Origin: Betaproteobacteria bacterium
GTDB lineage: Bacteria > Pseudomonadota > Gammaproteobacteria > Burkholderiales > Eutrophovitaceae
Direction: 5' to 3'
Length of the DNA stretch: 64,000 nucleotides
Assembly (NCBI GenBank): GCA_020354125.1
Contig: CP070643.1
Span: 3,448,020-3,512,019, forward strand
A model generated the notes under the pieces. That model did no database searches. It had not been told where the DNA came from and saw nothing but the letters and a program-made list of their open reading frames with translations. A program made the position numbers and the translations under genes. Position 1 is the stretch's first letter; each line of letters begins with the position of its first letter. Shown here piece after piece: positions 53,237 through 61,453 of this stretch.

Positions 53237-54108
53237 TCGAGCGACCGGGCTACACGAAAACCGAGATCGTTATATCGCGCGCCGAGAAATCTGTAACGAT
53301 CTCCAACCTGGATGTAGGGGGGCGGATGGCTCAGCCATGACGAGCCACGGTATGCTCGCTCGGAACACTTGCCGTCTACCCGGGCGCTGGAGTCGGTCGG
53401 CGCGTTGCGCCATAAGACTGCCTGACAATCCTCGGTCCACTCCCAGACATTGCCGAGCATGTCGTGCAAACCGAACGCATTTGGTTTGAACGAACCAACC
53501 GGCGCGGTCACATCGAAGCCATCATCGCAAGGCAACATTTCCATGCCAAATTCGAGTTCCTTCTCCGCGGTCATGTCGTAGACGTTGGCGTAACGACAAA
53601 CCTCTTCGGGCTCGATGCCCAGGAACCGGGCCCGCCCCGCCCCGGCCCGCGCCGAGTATTCCCACTCGGCTTCGGTCGGCAACCGGTAATTCTTGCCGGT
53701 TTTTTCCGATAACCAGCGCGTGTAACGATAGGCTTGGATCCACGAAATATTGATGACCGGCCGCTTTCCCTTGCCCCAGCCTTCGTCTTCTGCGGCAGCG
53801 CACTTTCCGTCAGCCACACAAGCGTCCCATTGGTCAAAAGTGACTTCGAACTTGCCCACGGCGAACGGCTCGGTGATGTTCACCAGCCGATTCTCGCCCT
53901 CGGTAAAAGGTCGTCCCTGATCAATCGGCGGCATGGGCATGCCATACCTGCCGGGCGGAATGATCACCATCACCGGACAGTCGGGGCAATCCTGGAATTC
54001 GCTGCCCGGGGTTTGCCTATCCTGTCCCCGTGCGCTCGGCGCGGCAAGGCATAGCGCAAGCGTCACAGTTGCGCATAGCAGCGACAATACCGATCTGCGG
54101 CTGTCCAT
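53233..54108 (-). CDS. SUMF1/FGE-domain exported protein without catalytic cysteines (copy A)
   Basis: 291 residues if started at the ATG at 54108 (GAGA spaced six bases upstream); in-frame starts up to 54210 exist. A signal peptide ends near 'PSARGQ'. It is a tandem paralogue of copy B with the same length and motif order: 'CPDCPVMVIIPPGRYG', 'GKFEVTFDQWDAC', 'YRLPTEAEWEYSA', 'LHDMLGNVWEWTEDC' and 'AYRGSSWLSHPP...LGFRVARS'. The FGE copper Cys pair is missing (GSSWLSHPPPY). The gene overlaps copy B by 4 nt, so both are made together. No sulfatase gene is near. Confidence 0.9.
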   Translation of the reverse strand: MDSRRSVLSLLCATVTLALCLAAPSARGQDRQTPGSEFQDCPDCPVMVIIPPGRYGMPMPPIDQGRPFTEGENRLVNITEPFAVGKFEVTFDQWDACVADGKCAAAEDEGWGKGKRPVINISWIQAYRYTRWLSEKTGKNYRLPTEAEWEYSARAGAGRARFLGIEPEEVCRYANVYDMTAEKELEFGMEMLPCDDGFDVTAPVGSFKPNAFGLHDMLGNVWEWTEDCQAVLWRNAPTDSSARVDGKCSERAYRGSSWLSHPPPYIQVGDRYRFLGARYNDLGFRVARSLE

Positions 54109-54237
54109 TTCGTATCTCATTTGAAAGGTCATGACGCGAGTATAAACAAGGTCGGGATGATCTTTTTCTTGAAGGTCGCTTTGACCCTCCATGTTTGTGT
54201 TAGGTTTCACGCTTGCGCAATTGGGAGCACGATATTT

Positions 54238-55779
54238 ATGAATGGAGCCGAAAGTCTGGTGCGCTCACTGTTGTTGAGCGGCGTTGATACCTGCTTCGCC
54301 AACCCCGGCACGTCGGAGATGCATTTCGTCGCCGCACTCGACAAGGTCGAAGGCATGCGCTGCGTGTTGGGTTTAGCCGAAACTGTCGTGACCGGCTGTG
54401 CCGATGGCTATGCGCGTCTGAGCGGCAAACCGGCTGCCACGCTGATGCACTGCGGACCTGGTCTGGCCAACGGTTTGTCGAACGTTCACAACGCACGACG
54501 GGCGTTTTCGCCGATGGTGAACATCGTCGGAGATCACGCCACTTATCATCGCCCGTTTGATTCGCCGCTGACTTTCGATACCGAAGGACTGGCCCGAACC
54601 GTCTCGCACTGGGTGAGGACCAGTGCCTCATCGCAGCGCGTTGGCCCTGACGGTGCCGCAGCGGTGCAGGCGGCGCTGACCTCGCCGGGACAGATCGCTA
54701 CGCTGATACTGCCTGCCGATACAGCGTGGAGTGACGGTGGACAACTTGCTGACCCGTTGCCAGTGCCGGAAGCGCCGTTGGTGGCCCCCGAGACCATCCG
54801 TTCGGTGGCGCAGGCACTTCGCAGCGGTGAACAGGCAATGTTAGTGCTGACTGGAAAGGCGTTATCGGAAAAAGGGCTGGTGGCTGCACAACGCGTGGTA
54901 AGCGTGACCGGCGCGAAGTTGCGTTGTCCTACTCAGTTGCCGCGCATGGCGCGCGGTCGTGGCCGCGTCCCGGTAGACCGCATCCCCTATGTTGTAGAAA
55001 AGGCACTCGAGGTGCTCTCCGGTGTGCGTCACGTGGTTCTGGTCGGCGCCAAACCGCCAACCGGATTCTTTGCCTATCCGGGCAAGCCGAGTTTGCTGGC
55101 ACCCACAGATTCGATGACGCATGTGCTGGCGCGCCCCGAGCATGACCTGGTGGCAGCACTCAACGCGCTGGCGGATGAACTGGGTGCACCGGAGAAAGTA
55201 GCGATTCCGCAAGCCGATAGCGAACCGCAGCTGCTTAGAGGCGCGTTCGAACCAGTTGCATTCGCCACGACGCTGGCAGCGTTGCTTCCAGAGAACTGCA
55301 TTGTTTCCGAGGACGGGGTGACTTCGGGCCGTGCACTCCTGGCGCCGACTTTCAATGCAGCGCCGCACGACTGGATTCAGATAACCGGTGGTGCGATCGG
55401 GCAGGGGTTTCCCGCAGCAACCGGCGCGGCAATGGCTTGTCCGGACCGCAAAGTGGTGTGTCTGCAGGCTGACGGTGCGGGCATGTATACCTTGCAAGCG
55501 CTGTGGACCCAGGCACGTGAGAAACTGGACGTCATCAATGTGGTATTCGCTAACCGCGTTTACAAGATCCTGCACGGTGAACTGCTCGCAGTTGGCGCCC
55601 AACCGGGGCACGCCTCAAAAGAGCTGTTCGACCTGTCGCCGCCGGAACTCGACTGGATCAAGCTGGCCAACGGCATGGGCGTGGAAGCGCGTCGCGTTGA
55701 AACGCTCGAAGACTTCGCCGATGTGTTCAAGGCAGCTTGCACGAATCGCGGACCGTTTCTGATTGAGTTTCGCATCTGA
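54238..55779 (+). CDS. thiamine-diphosphate-dependent enzyme (acetolactate synthase/benzoylformate decarboxylase-like)
   Basis: 513 residues from the ATG at 54238; the frame is open 39 codons further up without homology. The N-terminal PYR domain has catalytic Glu48 in 'GLAETVVTGCADGYAR'. The middle domain is of the transhydrogenase type. The C-terminal PP domain has the ThDP-Mg motif 'ADGAGMYTLQALWTQAREKLDVINVVFAN' (about 418-446). It decarboxylates or ligates a 2-oxo acid; the substrate is unknown. FAD-dependence typical of ALS is not evident. It is divergent from the SUMF1 pair. Confidence 0.92.
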   Translation: MNGAESLVRSLLLSGVDTCFANPGTSEMHFVAALDKVEGMRCVLGLAETVVTGCADGYARLSGKPAATLMHCGPGLANGLSNVHNARRAFSPMVNIVGDHATYHRPFDSPLTFDTEGLARTVSHWVRTSASSQRVGPDGAAAVQAALTSPGQIATLILPADTAWSDGGQLADPLPVPEAPLVAPETIRSVAQALRSGEQAMLVLTGKALSEKGLVAAQRVVSVTGAKLRCPTQLPRMARGRGRVPVDRIPYVVEKALEVLSGVRHVVLVGAKPPTGFFAYPGKPSLLAPTDSMTHVLARPEHDLVAALNALADELGAPEKVAIPQADSEPQLLRGAFEPVAFATTLAALLPENCIVSEDGVTSGRALLAPTFNAAPHDWIQITGGAIGQGFPAATGAAMACPDRKVVCLQADGAGMYTLQALWTQAREKLDVINVVFANRVYKILHGELLAVGAQPGHASKELFDLSPPELDWIKLANGMGVEARRVETLEDFADVFKAACTNRGPFLIEFRI

Positions 55780-56094
55780 CAACAGCGGTATTACTCAGGC
55801 CTGACGTGTTCGCGGCGGGCGGCAGCTGCTGTCATCGGCTAGGGCTAGACCGCGACCTACAACTCGAAGTGCGAAAAAGTGCTCAGGATTAAGAACGCAG
55901 CTTGTGAAAATCAGGCGTTTTGTGAGGCGCCAGAGAGGCGTTTTGTGTGGCACCGAGATTGCATGGGATAGGCTGGCAGGCGGGGTTAGCCACTGTCGCG
56001 CGATCCGTCACACCGTCGATGCGGACGAACCCGTCGGGTCAACCGAAGTTAACCCGGCCTGCACTCACCAGCTTTCGCCGTGCGCGCCTGGCTC
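55780..56094. other. convergent intergenic region with a short direct duplication
   Basis: 315 bp between the convergent ThDP-enzyme and VOC genes. No gene is supported. It contains the 22/23-bp tandem duplication at 55913-55957 and no clear T-tailed terminator. Confidence 0.5.
55913..55957. repeat. 22/23-bp tandem duplication
   Basis: AGGCGTTTTGTG followed by AGGCGCCAGAG (55913-55935) is repeated as AGGCGTTTTGTG followed by TGGCACCGAG (55936-55957). Two units, diverged only in the second half. Confidence 0.85.
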
Positions 56095-56868
56095 TCATAA
56101 CAGGTAAAAACGCGTACCGCATACCATGACCTGATCGTCGCTGATATAGGCATTGCGTTTCTTCGCCTGAGCGAGAATCGTGTCTCTGTCATCGACCGTG
56201 AGGTCGACACCGCCAAGTCCCGGCCCGCGGCCATCTTCGATTCCCACGAAACGAAGCCTCGCATTGTTCAACGCTATGACGGGATGGTCGTTTTCAGAGG
56301 TGACTGGCACATCTGCGATATGCGCCCATTTCTTGGCCAGCTCCGCAGGGTCTTCACACTGCAACTCGACGCCGGTGAAACCGCTGACTCGCTCGGTTCG
56401 AACATGGCTGGTCCAGCCGCTGCCACCGGCCGGCTCCCAGCGACCAGTGAAATCGGACTCGACGTCCCAGTCGATCTCGAAAAAGGCGGCCTCCAGATCG
56501 CGCGGATGCAACTGCATGATGCGGAAGCCTTCGCGTTCATTATCTTCGTAGGCGACACGCACGCCGACGGCGGCCGCCCGCTGACGGCAGGCGTTTTGGT
56601 TTGCGAGTGTCTCGGTCTGGCAGATCACCATGTAGCCGCCGGCACCGCCGCGTCGCTGCAGATAACGGCTCGCCGCGGTACCGTCCTTGACTGGTGCGAC
56701 GACTTCAAGAAAATTCCGGCCCACTGGCAGCAGCGAGTTTTCCAGTCCCCAGATACCGACACCCGGGTCAACATGGCAAACCTCTATGCCGAATATCGTC
56801 GAGAGATCATCTACCGCAGAAGCCAGTTGCGGTGCGACCAGCGCGATCTGACGCAATTGAATAGACAC
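56095..56868 (-). CDS. VOC family (glyoxalase-like domain) protein
   Basis: 257 residues from a GTG at 56868 preceded by GGGAG; a much longer open frame upstream has no homology and would span the promoter region. It begins with a beta-alpha VOC half, 'RQIALVAPQLASAVDDLSTIFG' (about 4-25), continues with 'VGIWGLENSLLPVGRNFLEVVAPV', and a second half begins around 'GFTGVELQCEDPAELAKKWAHIA'. It belongs to the glyoxalase-like group of unknown specificity. It is divergently transcribed from the enolase-superfamily gene, with about 200 bp between. Confidence 0.85.
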   Translation of the reverse strand: MSIQLRQIALVAPQLASAVDDLSTIFGIEVCHVDPGVGIWGLENSLLPVGRNFLEVVAPVKDGTAASRYLQRRGGAGGYMVICQTETLANQNACRQRAAAVGVRVAYEDNEREGFRIMQLHPRDLEAAFFEIDWDVESDFTGRWEPAGGSGWTSHVRTERVSGFTGVELQCEDPAELAKKWAHIADVPVTSENDHPVIALNNARLRFVGIEDGRGPGLGGVDLTVDDRDTILAQAKKRNAYISDDQVMVCGTRFYLL

Positions 56869-57069
56869 TGTAAGTTGCTCCCTTGTTGATTGACTGAATG
56901 ACCGCTGAGTTAGGGGGTAATTATCCCAGAGCGGCACACGGGCACGGAAATACTTCGTGCCGCCAACAAACGCTGGCACAATCGTCCTGAATTGGTGTGC
57001 CCCTGCGCTGTGTGTTGGTGAAGAGCAGGGCTGAGCATCATGGGCGTCAAGACAAAACAGGAAAGAAAC

Positions 57070-58248
57070 ATGAAAATCGAGCGAATAGATGTTCTGCATG
57101 CGGATGGAGCCTGGAGAAATTTCGATTTCCTGAAGGTAACCGCAGATAACGGCGTGGTAGGCTGGAGTGAATACAACGAAAGCTTTGGCGGGCGCGGCGT
57201 AACGGCGCTGATTAATGAATTCGCCGAATTGCTGATCGGCCGCGATCCGCGCAGCTTCGAAGCGCATACTGCCTGGTTGTACGCGCGCACCCGGACCGCG
57301 CAGGGCGGTATCGCCCAGCAAGCGATTGCTGCGATTGAGAACGCGCTGATCGACGTAAAGGCACGCGCGCTCGGAATTCCGGTTTACGAACTGTTTGGCG
57401 GACCGTTGCGCGAGCGCATCCGGCTCTACTGGTCACACTGCGGTACCTACCGGGTATGGGGCGACAAGATTGGCATTCCCGCCGTTCGCAGTTATGACGA
57501 TGTCGTTGAACTCGGACGTGAAGTCGCAGCGAGCGGCTACAGCGCTCTGAAAACCAACGTACTGCTACTGGGTGACGGTGAACCGCAAGTGCGCAATGGT
57601 GGCTTCGGACGCGGCGACGGCTACCCGGACCTGAACGCGGACCGTTACGTGCTGGAAGCACTACGCAACGAGCTGTCCGCATTTCGCGAGGGTGCCGGCA
57701 AGGACATGGACATCCTGGTCGACCTGAACTGGAATTTCAAACCGGAGGGCTTTCTCAAGGTCGCGCGTACCATGGAACCCTACGACCTGATGTGGGTGGA
57801 GATCGACAGCCGTGATCCGAAAGCGTTGGCGCACATTCGCCGGCACACGACCATACCGGTCGCCTCGTGTGAGTGTCTGTTCGGCCGTCGCGACTATCGT
57901 CCTTATTTCGAACACGCGTCCATGGATGTTGCCATCATCGACGTGCCGTGGAATGGTTTCAGTGAATCCCTGAAGATTGCTGCCATGGCCGATACCTACG
58001 AACTGAACGTGGCGCCGCATAATTTCTACGGGCATCTGTCGACAATGATGAGCGCGCATCTGGCCGCGGTCGTGCCGAACCTGCGCATTATGGAAACTGA
58101 CCCGGACGTGGTGCCATGGCATGACGATTTGTTTACCGTCAAACCGGTCGTCAAGGACGGCATGCTGAGTTTGCCCGAGAGGCCCGGCTGGGGCACCGAG
58201 ATCAATGAAGAAGCCGTGCGTGCGCATCCGCCGAAAGGCGATTGGTGA
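57070..58248 (+). CDS. enolase-superfamily (mandelate racemase/muconate lactonizing) enzyme
   Basis: 392 residues from the ATG at 57070, after AGGAAAG. The N-terminal capping domain (about 1-125) leads to the TIM barrel, with 'GYSALKTNVLLLGDG' (Lys base region). The metal ligands are Asp in 'ILVDLNWNF', Glu in 'LMWVEIDSRDP' and Glu in 'PVASCECLFGR'. A late 'NVAPHNFYGHLSTMMSAHLAA' supplies His. Likely an acid-sugar dehydratase or cycloisomerase; the exact substrate is unknown. It is 29 bp upstream of the PanE-like gene, suggesting a shared catabolic pathway. Confidence 0.92.
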   Translation: MKIERIDVLHADGAWRNFDFLKVTADNGVVGWSEYNESFGGRGVTALINEFAELLIGRDPRSFEAHTAWLYARTRTAQGGIAQQAIAAIENALIDVKARALGIPVYELFGGPLRERIRLYWSHCGTYRVWGDKIGIPAVRSYDDVVELGREVAASGYSALKTNVLLLGDGEPQVRNGGFGRGDGYPDLNADRYVLEALRNELSAFREGAGKDMDILVDLNWNFKPEGFLKVARTMEPYDLMWVEIDSRDPKALAHIRRHTTIPVASCECLFGRRDYRPYFEHASMDVAIIDVPWNGFSESLKIAAMADTYELNVAPHNFYGHLSTMMSAHLAAVVPNLRIMETDPDVVPWHDDLFTVKPVVKDGMLSLPERPGWGTEINEEAVRAHPPKGDW

Positions 58249-58277
58249 GTCGTTGATTTTGCGAACGAGAGGGCGCT

Positions 58278-59279
58278 ATGAACTCAGATTGGCGAATATA
58301 TGTGATCGGCGCTGGAGCCATGGGTGGATTCTATGGCGGGCTTCTCAAGCTTGCCGGCTATGACGTGTCACTGATAGACGTGCGAGAAGATCATGTGGCC
58401 ATCATCAACCGTGACGGTCTTAAGGTTGGGGGCGTGCGCGGAGATCATGTCATCACCATTCCTGCCCACGCGAGTCACCAGGGTCTCGAGCCGTGCGACC
58501 TGGCAATCATCTTCACTGACTCGAACGCGACGCGTGAAGCCGCCGCAACGGCAAAGGCGGTGCTCAAGCCCGATGGATTTGCGATGACGCTGCAGAACGG
58601 GATCGGCAATGTCGAAGCGCTGGTCGAGCAGTTGGGCAAGGAGAGGGTGGTGGCTGGTGTCACCATGAACAGTGGCGCGCACCCGGAACTTGGCTGCTCG
58701 GTCTACACCAATGCTGATATGACCACCATCGGTGAGCTCGATGGCAAGCGGTCTGATCGCATTCTTGCGATGGCTGACATGCTCAACAAAGCCGGCATCG
58801 AGACCGAAGTGGTGGACGATCCGATGTCATACGTTTACGGAAAGTTTGTGCTCAATTGCGGTGTCAACGCGATTGCGGCGGTGACGGGCTTACGCAGTGG
58901 CGAGGTCTACCGCACACCCGAGCTCAGGGCGCTACAGAGCAAGATGATGGATGAGGTCCTGCAAGTCGTCGCAGCCAAAGGTTGGAGGCTTTCGGAGTCG
59001 GATCCGCGCGGCAAGATCTTGCATCATTCGAAATTGCGCTTCAACAAGCCGTCGATGCTGCAGCACGTAGAGCAGGGGCGGCGAACCGAAATTGATGCCA
59101 TCAACGGTGCACTGGTGCGTGAGGCACATGAGCTGGGTATCGCCGTGCCGTACAACGAGGCGGTGGTCGCCATTGTGAAGGGCGTGGAAAAAAGCCGCCG
59201 GCAACTATTGCACGAACAGCCGATCGATTATGCCGCGCTGGAAGCGGCTGCTGCCGAGGAAGACCACTCACGCAAGTAG
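58278..59279 (+). CDS. 2-dehydropantoate 2-reductase family (PanE/ApbA) protein
   Basis: 333 residues. The NADP-binding motif is 'VIGAGAMGGFYGGLLKLAG' (about 9-27). 'TLQNGIGNVEAL' is the conserved active-site Asn region, and a catalytic Lys is in 'YVYGKFVLNCGVNAIAAVTG'. The C-terminal helical domain has 'TEIDAINGALVREAHELGIAVPYNE'. The family includes ketopantoate reductase and many reductases of other 2-oxo acids. As it sits beside an enolase-superfamily enzyme and not beside panB/panC, a sugar-acid or 2-oxo-acid role is as likely as pantothenate synthesis. Confidence 0.9.
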   Translation: MNSDWRIYVIGAGAMGGFYGGLLKLAGYDVSLIDVREDHVAIINRDGLKVGGVRGDHVITIPAHASHQGLEPCDLAIIFTDSNATREAAATAKAVLKPDGFAMTLQNGIGNVEALVEQLGKERVVAGVTMNSGAHPELGCSVYTNADMTTIGELDGKRSDRILAMADMLNKAGIETEVVDDPMSYVYGKFVLNCGVNAIAAVTGLRSGEVYRTPELRALQSKMMDEVLQVVAAKGWRLSESDPRGKILHHSKLRFNKPSMLQHVEQGRRTEIDAINGALVREAHELGIAVPYNEAVVAIVKGVEKSRRQLLHEQPIDYAALEAAAAEEDHSRK

Positions 59280-59427
59280 GGTATTTGCCAGGGTACGCGG
59301 TGCCTGCGATGGCCACATCTAAAGTGCCCCGCCCCGCGTATTGCGCTTAACGGCGCGCCTGACGGCATTTCACGGCAAAAAGGGGCCGAAGCTGGTTTCA
59401 CCAGGCCTGCGCCCGGGCATTTCGAAT

Positions 59428-59517
59428 CGGGTCAATTTGAACCCGATCAATCTAGATCGGGTCAATCCTTAATGGGTCAATATGAGTCGCACCAACCTAA
59501 ATGGCGTCGATGTAAAC
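59428..59517 (+). repeat. 15-bp degenerate tandem repeat array, 6 units
   Basis: Six contiguous 15-mers: CGGGTCAATTTGAAC, CCGATCAATCTAGAT, CGGGTCAATCCTTAA, TGGGTCAATATGAGT, CGCACCAACCTAAAT and GGCGTCGATGTAAAC. A likely earlier unit (59413-59427) has one indel. The array ends 28 bp before the preferred cyclase start. Its GGGTCAA core is shared with the pcnB-folK array. Confidence 0.9.
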
Positions 59518-59545
59518 AGTGCAAGAAGTTCTGGAGAGATCACTG

Positions 59546-60946
59546 GTGGCGGCTGAGCAAATAGAAGAGACCGGGCGACGGCAGGGCGTCGACAGCCTCT
59601 TTTTTCGCCTCACCGGGATCAATCTTTCAAATCCAGAGCACCTTTTGCCGGACGCGACTCAAGCGCAGTTGGTAGAGTCACGGCGCGGCGCGGAAAGGCT
59701 GGTCGGTTGGGTTCAGTTGGGCATCGTCGCTCTGTTTGCGCTTCTGTACTTCGCAGCCCCGAAAACGTTCACGGAACAAGCGCCCTTTGCACCGATCCCT
59801 TGGGTGCTTGGCGGCTACACGTTGTTCACCGTACTGCGTCTTTATCTTTCGTACCGAATGATTTTGCCGGCATGGGTGTTGGTGATGTCGGCAGTTGCCG
59901 ATATTGTTATTCTCATGGTCGCCGTCTGGAGTTTTCATGTGCAGTATGGCCAACCTGCTGCCTTTTATCTGAAAGCGCCGACGCTACTTTACGTTTTCAT
60001 TTTCATTTCTTTGCGGGCGCTGTCTTTTTCTCCGAAGTACCTCTTGGTCACCGGACTGGCGGCATCCATCGGCTGGTTCGGGCTGGTCGCATACGCTGTA
60101 TTCGAGCCGGATGGCACGGAGCGTGTTACGCGCGATTACATCGAGTACATGACTTCTGCGACGATCCTGATCGGCGCAGAGATCGACAAAGTCATTTCCA
60201 TTGTTGTGGTGACAGTCATTCTGGCAATTGCGGTTGCCCGTTCGCGTGCACTGTTAGTCAGCGCCATTGCTGAGCACACGGCTGCCAACAATCTGTCGCG
60301 TTTCCTCGAACCGAACGTGGCCGAATCCGTGCGCACCGGGCGGGACGTTCCCGAAATAGGCAGAGGTGCCGAGAGGGAAGCTGCAGTGCTGTTCATCGAC
60401 TTGCGCGGTTTCACCGCGCTGGCGGCACAGCTGTCGCCGCGCGATCTAATCGCGCTACTCGGGAGATACCAGCACCTGGTTGTTCCCATCGTTCATTCTC
60501 ATAGCGGCAGCATTACCACTTTCCTTGGCGATGGGATCATGATCACCTTTGGCGCTGTGCAGCCCTCAAATACCTATGCTGCTGACGCGTTTCGCTGTGC
60601 CCATGACCTCCTGAAGGGCATTTCGGATTGGAGTGCCGAGCGAGAGAGTTCGGGTTTATCCGAAATCCGGGTCGGCATCGGAATCGAGGTCGGACTTGTG
60701 GTGTGTGGGCCAATCGGCGACGAGCAGCGCCTCGAGTATGCCGTTGTCGGCGACACCGTCAATCGTGCCGCCAAGCTTCAGAACCACACCAAGCAGGAGA
60801 AAGTAGCGGCGCTCGCCAGTGCCAACGCTTTTCGCCGTGCTGAGGCTCAGGGTTACGTGGCGGATGCAAACCTGAGCAATCGGCCGGACAGCAATGTAGA
60901 AGGCATTGCATCACCGGTCGACCTGGTGGTTGTCCAGGCTTCGTGA
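59546..60946 (+). CDS. membrane class III adenylate/guanylate cyclase-like protein
   Basis: 466 residues from a GTG at 59546, seven bases after GGAGAG; a GTG nine codons upstream (59519) abuts the repeat array. About six transmembrane helices (roughly 55-240) are followed by a class III cyclase domain. The metal-binding Asp residues are present ('LFIDLRGFTAL', Asp285, and 'FLGDGIMITFG', Asp329). The adenine-specifying Lys/Asp pair is replaced (TFLGD has Thr for Lys; 'LEYAVVGDTVN' has Glu for Asp), and the transition-state Arg is Lys in 'VNRAAKLQ'. Product and activity are therefore uncertain. Confidence 0.88.
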   Translation: MAAEQIEETGRRQGVDSLFFRLTGINLSNPEHLLPDATQAQLVESRRGAERLVGWVQLGIVALFALLYFAAPKTFTEQAPFAPIPWVLGGYTLFTVLRLYLSYRMILPAWVLVMSAVADIVILMVAVWSFHVQYGQPAAFYLKAPTLLYVFIFISLRALSFSPKYLLVTGLAASIGWFGLVAYAVFEPDGTERVTRDYIEYMTSATILIGAEIDKVISIVVVTVILAIAVARSRALLVSAIAEHTAANNLSRFLEPNVAESVRTGRDVPEIGRGAEREAAVLFIDLRGFTALAAQLSPRDLIALLGRYQHLVVPIVHSHSGSITTFLGDGIMITFGAVQPSNTYAADAFRCAHDLLKGISDWSAERESSGLSEIRVGIGIEVGLVVCGPIGDEQRLEYAVVGDTVNRAAKLQNHTKQEKVAALASANAFRRAEAQGYVADANLSNRPDSNVEGIASPVDLVVVQAS

Positions 60947-61063
60947 GCTTGTGTCCAAAGTCAGGCGCTGATTTCCCCGGTCTTGGCCGGGCAACGCTGG
61001 GCGCGCTGACGGCAATTTCGGTACCATTCACGAGTTTCCCGTTCGATTTCCTATGGAGGAGAT

Positions 61064-61372
61064 ATGATTCACGTTGTTGCGGTCATTACCGCCAAGCCGG
61101 GCCAACGCGAAAAGATTCTCGAAGCCGCGCGTGACAATCTTGCGGCAGTCCGCGCCGAAAACGGTTGTATTGAATATGGGCCGGTCGTCGATGCCGAGTT
61201 TGGCTCTTTCCAGACGCCGTTGGGCCCCGATACGTTTATGGTGATCGAGAAGTGGCAAGACGCCGCCGCGCTGAAAGCGCACGCCGCTGCTCCGCACATG
61301 GCGGCCTATGCCAAAAAAGTCAAAGACCTGATCGCAGACCGTCAGATCCACGTGCTGTCTGAGGCAGAGTAG
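61064..61372 (+). CDS. antibiotic biosynthesis monooxygenase (ABM/YgiN-like) protein
   Basis: 102 residues. The dimeric ferredoxin-like alpha/beta fold is indicated by 'VVAVITAKPGQREKILEAARDNLAAVRAENGCIEYGPVVD', 'TFMVIEKWQDAAALKAHAAAPHM' and a final strand. The ATG follows ATGGAGGAGAT. Members oxidise quinols or polyketides without cofactors, or simply bind small aromatics. The gene stands between the cyclase and the gamma-glutamylcyclotransferase. Confidence 0.92.
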   Translation: MIHVVAVITAKPGQREKILEAARDNLAAVRAENGCIEYGPVVDAEFGSFQTPLGPDTFMVIEKWQDAAALKAHAAAPHMAAYAKKVKDLIADRQIHVLSEAE

Positions 61373-61453
61373 AGTGATCTCAAACTGAGCGATATGCGTT
61401 GGCAAAGAGTTTGCCTTAACGGGTCATGAGATCCATCAGGGTATGAGGTAGGG

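Noticed and set aside
54862-55611. A 249-codon minus-strand frame inside the ThDP enzyme gene.
   Set aside because: Cys-, Arg- and His-rich shadow without start signals, opposite a gene with intact ThDP motifs.
56869-57321. N-terminal extension of the VOC protein to a start at 57321.
   Set aside because: The extension overlaps the divergent enolase-superfamily gene and promoter region and has no homology; a GTG with GGGAG at 56868 fits the fold start.
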